Source: Devosia sp. (lineage in GTDB: Bacteria; Pseudomonadota; Alphaproteobacteria; Rhizobiales; Devosiaceae). From it: a DNA stretch of 10,185 nucleotides. The position numbers and the translations under genes were made by a program. Where the stretch lies: contig JAQGKH010000036.1 of assembly GCA_028290225.1 (NCBI GenBank), positions 1 to 10,185 of the forward strand, given 5' to 3'. Position 1 is the first letter of the stretch, and each line of letters opens with the position of its first letter. This document shows, piece by piece, positions 1-7,981 of this stretch. The notes below the pieces were generated by a model. The model was not told where the DNA came from. It saw only the letters and a program-made list of their open reading frames with translations, and did no database searches.

Positions 1-816
1 ATGGGCAAGACCTCGCTCGCCACCAATATTGCCTTCCATGTCGCCAAGGAGTGGAAGGGCGACGTGACCCCGGATGGGCACCGCAAGAGCGTCAATGGCG
101 GGATCGTCGGCTTTTTCAGCCTCGAAATGAGCGCCGAACAACTCGCCACCCGTATTCTGGCCGAACAGGCGCAGATTTCCTCATCGGACATCCGGCGCGG
201 CAACATCCATGAAAGCCAGTTCGCCAAGCTGGTGGATACCTCCAATGTGATGGCGCAGATCCCGCTTTATATCGATGATACCGGCGGCATCTCAGTGGCG
301 CAGCTGGCGGCACGGGCGCGGCGGCTGAAGCGACAGAAAGGGCTCGACCTGCTGATCGTGGATTATCTGCAGCTGCTCACGGGCTCCAGCAAATCCTCGA
401 GCCAGAACCGCGTGCAGGAGCTGACCGAGATCACGACGACGCTCAAGGCGCTGGCCAAGGAACTGGAAGTGCCGATCATCGCCCTGTCGCAGCTGTCGCG
501 CCAGGTGGAAAACCGGGACGACAAGCATCCGCAATTGGCTGACTTGCGCGAATCGGGCTCTATCGAGCAGGACGCCGACGTGGTGCTGTTCGTGTATCGC
601 GAAGAATATTATCTCAAGAACAAGGAGCCCAAGGAAGGCACCCCGGAACATATGAGCTGGCAGGGGGAAATGGAGCAGGTGCATGGCAAGGCCGAAGTGA
701 TCATCGGCAAGCAGCGCCACGGCCCCACCGGCACGGTGCAGCTGAGCTTTGAGGCGCAGTTCACCCGCTTTGGCAATCTGGCACGTTCCGAATACCTTCC
801 CGAGCGCATGGAATAA
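1..816 (+). CDS. dnaB: Replicative DNA helicase DnaB, C-terminal part (5' end outside window)
   Basis: DnaB is the hexameric ATP-driven helicase that unwinds DNA at the replication fork. The window opens inside its Walker A motif (the first visible residues are MGKTS), so the primase-binding N-terminal domain and linker, roughly 200 or more residues, lie upstream; the ATG at base 1 is an internal Met, not the start. Visible RecA-fold elements (fragment numbering): SLEM with the catalytic Glu near 42, Walker B LLIVDYLQLL at 117-126, the sensor segment ALSQLSRQVE at 161-170, DLRESGSIEQDAD with the probable arginine finger R183, and GKQRHGPTG near 236-244. The stretch of about 15 residues before GFFSLEMS is longer than in E. 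coli DnaB and typical of alphaproteobacteria. No intein is present in this half. The stop is 2 nt before alr, which suggests cotranscription. The assignment is firm. Confidence 0.97.
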   Translation: MGKTSLATNIAFHVAKEWKGDVTPDGHRKSVNGGIVGFFSLEMSAEQLATRILAEQAQISSSDIRRGNIHESQFAKLVDTSNVMAQIPLYIDDTGGISVAQLAARARRLKRQKGLDLLIVDYLQLLTGSSKSSSQNRVQELTEITTTLKALAKELEVPIIALSQLSRQVENRDDKHPQLADLRESGSIEQDADVVLFVYREEYYLKNKEPKEGTPEHMSWQGEMEQVHGKAEVIIGKQRHGPTGTVQLSFEAQFTRFGNLARSEYLPERME

Positions 817-818
817 GC

Positions 819-1949
819 ATGGCATTGCAATCGGGCCTGGGCGGCCAGTTGAGCATCGATCTTGGCGCCCTCGCCCGCAATTGGCGCGCCCTCGACAAGG
901 TGAGCGCCGGAGCGCTGACCGGCGCGGTCGTAAAGGCGGACGCCTATGGTACGGGCATAACCCAGGCCAGCAAGGCGTTGTTTGCCGCCGGCGCCCGCTT
1001 CTTTTTCACCGCGACCCCCGACGAGGCGCTTGCCGTGCGGGCGGCGCTGCCCGACGCGCATATCTTTGTGCTGGACGGACTTTATCCGGGCGCGGCCAAT
1101 TTGTACGTGCGCCAGAACCTGATGCCGGTGATTTCCTCCATTGGCATGCTGGAGGAATGGCTGGCCAAATGCGTCGAGCGCAGCGAAGCCTATCCGGCCG
1201 CGTTCCATTTCGACACCGGGATGAACCGGCTGGGATTCCGGCTCAACGAGGCCGATGACGTGCGCGAGCGCACCGAAGCGCTGGGTTATCAGCCGCAGAT
1301 GCTGATGAGCCACCTGGCCTGTGCCGACCAGCCCAACCATGAAAAGAACCGCACGCAGCTGGCGCTGTTCAGTTCGGTGCTCAATCAGTTTCCCAATATT
1401 CCGGCCTCGCTGGCCAATTCAGCGGGGTTGATGAGCGGGCGCGAATACCATTTCCAGATGGTGCGGCCGGGTATCGCGCTTTATGGCGGGCGGGCGGTGA
1501 ATGGCCGCAAGAACCCGATGGCGCCGGTGGCGACGCTGCATGTGCCCATTCTGCAGGTGCGCGAAGCGCGTACGGCGGAAACGGTGGGTTATGGCGCCCA
1601 TTACTCCCTTGCTCGCGACAGCCGCCTGGCGATTCTTGGCTATGGTTATGCCGATGGCCTGTTGCGCTCGCTTTCGGCCAGCAATGCGCGGCAAGGCGCG
1701 AAAGTGTTTATCCGGGGCAAGCTGTGTCCGATCATCGGGCGCATCTCCATGGACCTGTCCATCGCCGATATCACCGAACTCGGGCCCGACCTGCCGGTGC
1801 CGGGGGAAGCGGCCGAGGTGCTGGGCGCCAATGTGCCCCTGGATGACCAGGCGGATGCCGGCAGCACCATCGGCTATGAACTCCTGACCTCCCTGCGGCT
1901 CGCGCGGGTGAACCGGGTGTATCTCGGCGATGGTGACCTGGCGGAATAG
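819..1949 (+). CDS. alr: Alanine racemase
   Basis: PLP-dependent cytosolic enzyme interconverting L- and D-alanine, supplying D-Ala for peptidoglycan. The 376-residue length is normal. Seen in the sequence: the PLP Schiff-base lysine in AVVKADAYGTG (K39); TGMNRLG at 133-139 with R137, matching the substrate-carboxylate Arg; MVRPGIALYGG at 214-224 with R216, matching the Arg that contacts the PLP ring nitrogen; the catalytic Tyr of the other face in VGYGAHY (Y258); and RISMD at 308-312. The residue aligned with the carbamylated Lys of Geobacillus Alr is H130. The ATG lies 2 nt after the dnaB stop, with a GGA Shine-Dalgarno core inside the dnaB 3' end, so translation is probably coupled to dnaB. 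Both the PLP barrel and the C-terminal beta domain are complete. A catabolic DadX role is possible but the dnaB-alr-radA context favours the biosynthetic Alr. Confidence 0.95.
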   Translation: MALQSGLGGQLSIDLGALARNWRALDKVSAGALTGAVVKADAYGTGITQASKALFAAGARFFFTATPDEALAVRAALPDAHIFVLDGLYPGAANLYVRQNLMPVISSIGMLEEWLAKCVERSEAYPAAFHFDTGMNRLGFRLNEADDVRERTEALGYQPQMLMSHLACADQPNHEKNRTQLALFSSVLNQFPNIPASLANSAGLMSGREYHFQMVRPGIALYGGRAVNGRKNPMAPVATLHVPILQVREARTAETVGYGAHYSLARDSRLAILGYGYADGLLRSLSASNARQGAKVFIRGKLCPIIGRISMDLSIADITELGPDLPVPGEAAEVLGANVPLDDQADAGSTIGYELLTSLRLARVNRVYLGDGDLAE

Positions 1950-2035
1950 CGTTCCTTGTTTGTTCTTGCATTGACAGGCCGGACTGCTTAGATCGGGGTT
2001 CGGATCGCCCTTTCCCCTCGCCCACGAGAACCGCC

Positions 2036-3436
<1,401 letters not shown>

Positions 3437-3460
3437 GGTCCGGTTTCAGGGGACATCGGG

Positions 3461-3486
3461 TGCCACTGGGCCGCCCGCCCTTGGCA
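3461..3486 (+). terminator. Terminator-like hairpin after radA
   Basis: The arms TGCCA-ct-GGGC and GCCC-t-TGGCA pair over 9 bp with a 2x1 internal loop and a 5-nt CGCCC loop, starting 24 nt after the radA stop. The sequence that follows is TAATGGTTTAAA, so the U-rich tail is poor. It could be a weak intrinsic terminator or simply a stabilising 3' hairpin. The pairing is read directly from the sequence; its function is inferred. Confidence 0.4.
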
Positions 3487-3513
3487 TAATGGTTTAAAGC
3501 AGCTAAACGAGGC

Positions 3514-3537
3514 GCTTGTTGCACCGGGCCAACAAGC
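3514..3537 (+). repeat. Perfect 8-bp inverted repeat upstream of cvpA
   Basis: GCTTGTTG and CAACAAGC are perfect inverted copies separated by the 8-nt CACCGGGC; the right arm ends 18 nt before the cvpA ATG. No T-run follows on either strand, so an intrinsic terminator is unlikely. It may be an operator or a hairpin in the cvpA 5' leader. A weak promoter candidate (TTGGCA at 3481, TAAACG 17 nt later) would place it just downstream of a transcription start. Confidence 0.5.
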
Positions 3538-3555
3538 AGAACAGGCAAATAGACT

Positions 3556-4200
3556 ATGCTAACAGCGTTCGATGTCGGTGTTGGTGTGCTGGTGCTGATC
3601 TCAGCAGTCCTGGCCACAGCCCGCGGTCTGACTCGGGAAGTCTTGTCCTTGGCGACCTGGGCCGGATCGGCAGCCATTGCCATCTATATGTGGCAGTATC
3701 ATCCTGAGATCGGGCGCCAGATCATCGCCGAGCAGGTGGTGGCCGATGTTGCGACCGTGGTCGTGACCTTCATTGTCGCCCTGATCGTGCTGCATCTGTT
3801 GACCATGCGCATCGCCGACTTCGTGGTGGATAGCCGCGTCGGGCCGATCGATCGCACGCTGGGCTTCGTGTTCGGCGTGCTGCGAGGCGTGCTGATCGCC
3901 ATTGTCATTACCATTTTTGGCACCTGGCTGCTGGGCACCAATCTGCCGCCCTGGGCCGCGCAGTCGCAAACCTTGCCGCATCTGCAGAACATGGGCAATT
4001 CGCTGATTCACATGCTGCCCCCCGATCTGGAGGAGCAAGTCACCGAGATTCTCAAGGGCGGCACGGGCCTTACCGATGACGCCGAAGATGGCGCCGGCCC
4101 CGCCGACGAGGGCACGGACGCCCCCGAGGACGGGACTGTCGCCCCCTCCCCGACGCCGCCCGCCACGGTGCCCGCAGCGCCTGCCGCTACCGGCGCTTGA
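3556..4200 (+). CDS. cvpA: CvpA family inner-membrane protein
   Basis: CvpA proteins are small inner-membrane proteins first named for colicin V production in E. coli; their molecular role is still unclear, though they are linked to envelope stress and biofilm traits. The 214-residue product has four hydrophobic segments, at about 7-22, 30-46, 65-85 and 102-127. Family signatures seen are ARGLTREVLSLATWAG (22-37) and GPIDRTLGFVFGVLRG (96-111). After the last membrane segment comes an amphipathic stretch and, from about residue 171, a low-complexity tail that is first acidic (Asp/Glu/Gly) and then Pro/Ala/Thr-rich; this tail is likely disordered. The ATG has a modest ACAGG Shine-Dalgarno 10 nt upstream. 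Position just before purF matches both E. coli and rhizobial gene orders and supports the assignment. Confidence 0.9.
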   Translation: MLTAFDVGVGVLVLISAVLATARGLTREVLSLATWAGSAAIAIYMWQYHPEIGRQIIAEQVVADVATVVVTFIVALIVLHLLTMRIADFVVDSRVGPIDRTLGFVFGVLRGVLIAIVITIFGTWLLGTNLPPWAAQSQTLPHLQNMGNSLIHMLPPDLEEQVTEILKGGTGLTDDAEDGAGPADEGTDAPEDGTVAPSPTPPATVPAAPAATGA

Positions 4201-4206
4201 TCAACC

Positions 4207-4240
4207 ACAGGTGTTCGGCGTGCGCGCCGGACAACCCTGT
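4207..4240 (+). terminator. Strong stem-loop between cvpA and purF
   Basis: Beginning 7 nt after the cvpA stop, ACAGG-T-GTTCGGCG pairs with CGCCGGAC-A-ac-CCTGT around a TGCG tetraloop: 14 bp, including one T-G wobble, with a single 2-nt bulge (AC) on the right arm. This is the most stable-looking structure in the window. What follows is TGCTCAATAT, without a run of T, so it is not a textbook intrinsic terminator. It may end or protect the cvpA transcript, or attenuate read-through into purF. The pairing is observed; the role is inferred. Confidence 0.5.
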
Positions 4241-4345
4241 TGCTCAATATCGGCGTTGGTACAGGCGCCTGAAATGGGGTATGGGTCGCCATCCCACACC
4301 CTTCTCGCGCCGGGGCTCCTGCACCGGCTGCCGCACAAGCTGAAT

Positions 4346-4351
4346 GGAGAG
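4346..4351 (+). promoter_or_regulatory. Shine-Dalgarno that decides the purF start
   Basis: GGAGAG lies 4-6 nt before an in-frame GTG at 4356, the proper spacing for a ribosome-binding site. The ATG at 4344 overlaps this motif and has no purine-rich site of its own upstream (CCGCACAAGCTGA). This favours GTG 4356 as the purF start. Confidence 0.6.
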
Positions 4352-4355
4352 CCCG

Positions 4356-5843
4356 GTGGCCCATCCGAGCGACGATTTCGATCTTGACGGAGACACCCTG
4401 CACGAAGAGTGCGGGGTGTTCGGCATTTTAGGGCACCCTGATGCCCCGACCCTGACGGCGCTGGGACTGCATGCGTTGCAGCATCGCGGGCAGGAAGCGG
4501 CGGGGATCGTGTCGTTCGATGGCCGTCAGTTCCATTCCGAGCGCCAGCTTGGCCTGGTGGGGGATCATTTCACCGACCCGGCCACGCTCAAACGCATTCC
4601 TGGCGACATGGCCATGGGCCATGTGCGCTATTCCACGACCGGCGAAACCATCCTGCGCAATGTGCAGCCGCTGTTTGCCGAACTGGAAGTGGGCGGCATC
4701 GCCATTGCCCATAACGGCAATCTGACCAACGGGCTGACGCTGCGCCGGCGCTTGATCGCGCAAGGCGCCATCTGCCAATCGACCTCCGATACCGAAGTGA
4801 TCCTGCATCTGATCGCCCGTTCGCAGCGCACCTCGTCTTCGGACCGGTTCGTGGATGCGATCGGGGCCGTGGAAGGCGCCTATGCCATGGTGGCCATGAC
4901 GCGCACCAAGCTTATCGGCGCGCGCGACCCCAATGGTATCCGCCCGCTGGTGCTGGGCGATCTGGACGGCAAGCCGATCTTTGCATCCGAAAGCTGCGCC
5001 CTCGATATCATCGGCGCCAAATTCGTCAGGGATGTCGAGAATGGCGAAGTGGTGGTGTGCGAAATCCAGCCCGATGGCTCGATCAGCATCGAATCACTCA
5101 AGCCCTTTCCGCAGCGGCGCGAGCGGATGTGCCTGTTCGAATATGTGTATTTCGCGCGCCCCGATTCAGTGGTGGCGGGACGCAGTGTTTATGCAGCGCG
5201 CAAGCGCATGGGCATCAACCTGGCCAAGGAAGCGCCGGTGGAAGCCGACGTGGTGGTGCCGGTGCCCGATGGCGGCACGCCCGCGGCAATCGGCTATGCG
5301 CAGCAAAGCGGCATTCCGTTCGAGCTCGGCATCATTCGCAACCATTATGTGGGGCGCACCTTCATCGAGCCGACGCAGTCGATCCGCGCCCTTGGCGTCA
5401 AGCTCAAGCATTCGGCCAACCGGGCCGAGATCGCCGGCAAGCGCGTGGTGCTGATCGACGATTCGATAGTGCGGGGCACCACCTCGGTCAAGATCGTGCA
5501 GATGATCCGGGAAGCCGGCGCGGCCGAAGTGCATATCCGGGTCGCCAGCCCGATGATCTATTATTCCGATTATTATGGCATCGACACGCCCGATCCCGAC
5601 AAGCTCCTGGCCAACCAGCACAAGGACCTGGCCTCGATGTGCCGGTTCATCGGCGCCGATTCGCTGGCCTTCCTGAGCATCGACGGGCTTTACGACGCGG
5701 TCGGAGGCGTCAAACGCAATCCCATGGCGCCGCAGTTTACCGACCATTATTTCACCGGCGACTACCCGACGCAGTTGACGGATCTGAGCGGGCGCTCCAA
5801 GAACGAACCCAAGCAGATTTCCTTATTGCGAGAGGCTGGTTAA
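4356..5843 (+). CDS. purF: Amidophosphoribosyltransferase PurF (GTG start)
   Basis: PurF catalyses the first committed step of purine synthesis: glutamine plus PRPP gives 5-phosphoribosylamine. From GTG 4356 the product has 495 residues. The N-terminal Ntn glutaminase has EECGVFG with the catalytic Cys at 19, so an 18-residue propeptide must be removed; GHVRYSTTG carries R91, HNGNLTN carries N120-G121, and D145 lies in STSDTE. The C-terminal type I PRT domain has the PRPP loop VVLIDDSIVRGTTS with D368-D369. Of the four Cys that bind the 4Fe-4S cluster in B. subtilis PurF only the first is matched (C259 in CLFEYVYFARPDS); YYSDYYGIDT and the C-terminal segment before HYFTGDYPT lack the others. 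GTG 4356 is preferred over ATG 4344 because of a well-spaced GGAGAG; the ATG would add four residues. The following SDR gene overlaps the stop by 1 nt. Confidence 0.95.
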   Translation: MAHPSDDFDLDGDTLHEECGVFGILGHPDAPTLTALGLHALQHRGQEAAGIVSFDGRQFHSERQLGLVGDHFTDPATLKRIPGDMAMGHVRYSTTGETILRNVQPLFAELEVGGIAIAHNGNLTNGLTLRRRLIAQGAICQSTSDTEVILHLIARSQRTSSSDRFVDAIGAVEGAYAMVAMTRTKLIGARDPNGIRPLVLGDLDGKPIFASESCALDIIGAKFVRDVENGEVVVCEIQPDGSISIESLKPFPQRRERMCLFEYVYFARPDSVVAGRSVYAARKRMGINLAKEAPVEADVVVPVPDGGTPAAIGYAQQSGIPFELGIIRNHYVGRTFIEPTQSIRALGVKLKHSANRAEIAGKRVVLIDDSIVRGTTSVKIVQMIREAGAAEVHIRVASPMIYYSDYYGIDTPDPDKLLANQHKDLASMCRFIGADSLAFLSIDGLYDAVGGVKRNPMAPQFTDHYFTGDYPTQLTDLSGRSKNEPKQISLLREAG

Positions 5844-6577
5844 TGCCTGCAGAACAAGTGCTTGCGGGCAAGGTTGTCCTGGTTACCGGAGCGTCGCGGG
5901 GCATTGGCTATGCCAGTGCGCTCGAGGCGGCGCGGCGTGGCGCCCATGTGGTGGCGGTTGCGCGCACCGTGGGTGGCCTTGAGGAACTGGATGACGAAAT
6001 CCAGGAGCTCGGCTCATCCTCGACGCTGGTGCCGCTCGACCTGCGCGATGGCGATGCCATCGACCGGCTGGGCGCGGCAATCTTCGAGCGCTGGGGCGCG
6101 CTGGATGGCTTGATCGCCAATGCCGGCATGCTCGGCACCCTGTCGCCGGTACCGCATCTCAAGCCGGAAGAGTTCGATTCGGTGATGGCAGTCAATGTCA
6201 CGGCCAATTACCGGCTGGTGCGGGCAACCGACCTGCTGCTGCGCCAGGCGGCCAGCGGGCGCGTCGTGTTCGTGTCTTCGGGCGCGGCGCGCTCGGCCAA
6301 GCCCTATTGGGGGCTTTATGCCGCCAGCAAGGCGGCCGCCGATGCACTGGCCAAGGCTTATGCCGGGGAAGTGGAACAAACCAAGCTGCGCGTCAATGTG
6401 TTCTATCCGGGCGCGGTGCGCACCGCGATGCGCGCCAAGGCCATGCCCGGGGAAGATCCCCAGACACTGCCAACGCCCCAGGATGTCGCCCCCAAGCTGG
6501 TGGACCTGCTGAGCCCGACCCTGATGCAGACGGGCCAGATCTACGACATGCGGCGGGGCGGTTTCACGCCCCTCTAG
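5843..6577 (+). CDS. Short-chain dehydrogenase/reductase, YciK-like
   Basis: Classical SDR oxidoreductase of 244 residues, cytosolic, using NAD(P)(H); the substrate is unknown. Seen: cofactor motif TGASRGIG (15-22), NAG (93-95), and the catalytic set N118, S145/S146, Y159 and K163 in the YAASK segment. An Arg just after the second strand (VARTVGG, R41) suggests NADP(H), by inference. The segments NAGMLGTLSPV and RTAMRAKAMPGEDPQ closely resemble E. coli YciK as I remember it, so this is likely a member of that subfamily, itself poorly characterised. The ATG overlaps the purF stop (TAATG), with AGAGG 7 nt upstream, so it is translationally coupled to purF. Its TAG stop overlaps the stop of the convergent gene in CTAG. 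It is intact; a specific physiological role cannot be assigned from sequence. Confidence 0.9.
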   Translation: MPAEQVLAGKVVLVTGASRGIGYASALEAARRGAHVVAVARTVGGLEELDDEIQELGSSSTLVPLDLRDGDAIDRLGAAIFERWGALDGLIANAGMLGTLSPVPHLKPEEFDSVMAVNVTANYRLVRATDLLLRQAASGRVVFVSSGAARSAKPYWGLYAASKAAADALAKAYAGEVEQTKLRVNVFYPGAVRTAMRAKAMPGEDPQTLPTPQDVAPKLVDLLSPTLMQTGQIYDMRRGGFTPL

Positions 6578-7869
6578 GCATTGCTCGCGGCGCCATCGAG
6601 GCGCGTCATCAGCACCTTGTCGATGCGGCGGCCATCGAGATCCACGATCTCGAAGCGCCAGCCGTCATGCTCGAAGGTTTCCCCAACGCCCGGCAGGCGA
6701 TTGATGATCGAGAGCACATAGCCTGCCACCGTTTCGAAGCGGGCGTCCCGGGCCATGGTGATCTTGAGCTTTTCGCTGAACTCGTCCACCGGCATCCAGC
6801 CGGCCACCAGGTAGGAGCCGTCTTCGCGTCGGACCACGGCGGGATCGTCGCCGGTTTCCTCCTGGAACACACCGGTGATGACTTCGAGGATATCGCCAGA
6901 GGTCACGATGCCTTCGAAGTGGCCGTATTCATCCACCACCAGTGCCATATGCACGGTGGAATTGCGGATGGCCCGGACGACGTCCAGAGCATCGGCGTGG
7001 TCCATGACCACGGGCACAGGCTGCACGAATTTGCGGATGTCGAGCGGCTGGCCGTTGGCGAAGGTGGCCACCAGATCGGTGATGGCGACAACGCCGATGA
7101 TGGAATCGGCATCGCCATCCTGCACCAGCAGGCGCGAGCGGTGGGTGCTCAGGATGCTGCGGCGGATTTCGGCGCCGTCATCGGCAAGATCAATGACGTC
7201 AACGTCGAGGCGTGGGGTCATCAGGCCGCGGGCGGAGCGATCGGCCAGGCGCATCACGCCCGAGATCATGGAATGCTCGTCGCTTTCGATCACGCCGGCC
7301 GTGGTCGCTTCGGCGATGATGGTGCGCACTTCCTCCTCGGTGACAGTTTCCTCGGTCTGCCCGCCCTGCCCCAGAAGGGTCAGCACCGCCTTGCCGGAAA
7401 CATCGAGCACCCAGATGATGGGCGAGCCGATGGTGGCCAGAAGCTTCATGGCGGGCGCCACGCGGGCCGCGACGCCTTCGGGATCGCGCAAGGCGATCTG
7501 CTTGGGCACCAGTTCGCCCAAGATCAGCGACATATAGGTGATCAGCAGCACCACCCCCCCAACGCCAACGAGATCGGCGATGTTGTCGGGAACACCCAGC
7601 GATTCGAGCCAGATGGTGAGGCGCTGGCCCAGCGTGGCGCCCGAGATGGCGCCAGACAACACGCCGACCAGGGTGATGCCGATCTGCACGGAAGACAGGA
7701 ACTTGCCAGAATCTTCGGCGAGGCGGATGGCGGTCTCGGCGCCCCGGTTACCCGCATCGGCCATGGTGCGCAGGCGGGCGGGACGGGCAGAAACAACGGC
7801 GAGCTCGGACATGGCCAGCGCGCCATTGACGATGGTCAGAACGATAACGATCAGGATTTCAAGGAACAA
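6574..7869 (-). CDS. Hemolysin-family CNNM/CBS-pair/CorC-HlyC membrane protein (TTG start)
   Basis: Inner-membrane protein of the UPF0053 group (relatives: YtfL, YfjD, CorC/TlyC); members are linked to Mg2+/Co2+ transport or resistance, and the name hemolysin is historical. The 431 residues are normal for the family. Order: a DUF21/CNNM transmembrane domain (about 1-185; hydrophobic segments near 3-20, 58-80, 97-122 and 128-150, motif LILGELVPKQIAL at 115-127), two CBS domains (about 205-335, with MTPR before the first and VVDEYGHFEGIVT in the second), then a CorC_HlyC transporter-associated domain (about 340-425, with RLPGVGE and DGWRFEIVDLDGRRI). The TTG start gives MFLEILIVIV, which fits the family N-terminus; no ATG or GTG occurs in frame between it and the upstream stop, and the first internal ATG (M20) would cut the first membrane segment. 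No clear Shine-Dalgarno is visible. Which ion, if any, it handles is unknown. Confidence 0.92.
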   Translation of the reverse strand: MFLEILIVIVLTIVNGALAMSELAVVSARPARLRTMADAGNRGAETAIRLAEDSGKFLSSVQIGITLVGVLSGAISGATLGQRLTIWLESLGVPDNIADLVGVGGVVLLITYMSLILGELVPKQIALRDPEGVAARVAPAMKLLATIGSPIIWVLDVSGKAVLTLLGQGGQTEETVTEEEVRTIIAEATTAGVIESDEHSMISGVMRLADRSARGLMTPRLDVDVIDLADDGAEIRRSILSTHRSRLLVQDGDADSIIGVVAITDLVATFANGQPLDIRKFVQPVPVVMDHADALDVVRAIRNSTVHMALVVDEYGHFEGIVTSGDILEVITGVFQEETGDDPAVVRREDGSYLVAGWMPVDEFSEKLKITMARDARFETVAGYVLSIINRLPGVGETFEHDGWRFEIVDLDGRRIDKVLMTRLDGAASNA

Positions 7870-7877
7870 GATTTCAA
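7855..7877 (-). repeat. Direct repeat spanning the TTG start of the CNNM/CBS gene
   Basis: GATTTCAA occurs twice (plus-strand 7855-7862 and 7870-7877), 15 bp apart, on either side of the TTG start at 7869. On the coding strand this reads TTGAAATC, seven bases, TTGAAATC. The 15-bp period is a multiple of three, so gain or loss of a unit would not change the frame. It may be a small slippage duplication; no function is evident. Confidence 0.45.
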
Positions 7878-7941
7878 CGTCATACGCGGCCCCGCACTCA
7901 GCATCGGGTCGCTTCAGGCGCGTTGATTATGGGGCAAAGCG

Positions 7942-7974
7942 GGGCGAAGCACCATGGGTGTTGATGGTTCGCCC
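7942..7974 (-). terminator. Hairpin downstream of der
   Basis: On the minus strand, 7 nt after the der stop, GGGCGAA-CCAT pairs with ATGG-TGC-TTCGCCC: 11 bp with a 3-nt bulge and an 8-nt loop. The following sequence is CGCTTTGCCC, so no proper U-tract is present. It may act as a weak or Rho-assisted terminator separating der from the downstream CNNM/CBS gene. Pairing is observed, termination is inferred. Confidence 0.4.
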
Positions 7975-7981
7975 GCGCTGG

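Noticed and set aside
1..3. ATG at base 1 as the start of a 271-residue protein
   Set aside because: This Met lies inside the Walker A motif of DnaB; the true start is upstream of the window.
609..1340. Minus-strand open frames opposite dnaB and alr
   Set aside because: Shadows of strongly supported plus-strand genes; the translations are low-complexity and not family-like.
1971..1993. Perfect TTGACA (1971-1976) upstream of radA as a promoter -35 box
   Set aside because: The only -10-like hexamer (TTAGAT, 1988-1993) is just 11 nt away, too close for sigma-70, and the sequence at 16-18 nt spacing is GC-rich. A promoter for radA may still exist but is not supported here.
6307..7926. A 539-codon plus-strand open frame antisense to the CNNM/CBS gene
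   Set aside because: It lies opposite a gene with clear domain matches on the minus strand, runs out of frame through the end of the SDR gene, and its translation is His/Gly/Asp-rich with no recognisable family. Such long shadows are common in GC-rich DNA.
7926..7931. CATAAT on the minus strand as a -10 box for the CNNM/CBS gene
   Set aside because: It matches the consensus at five of six bases, but no acceptable -35 hexamer lies 16-18 nt upstream, so the match alone is not enough.
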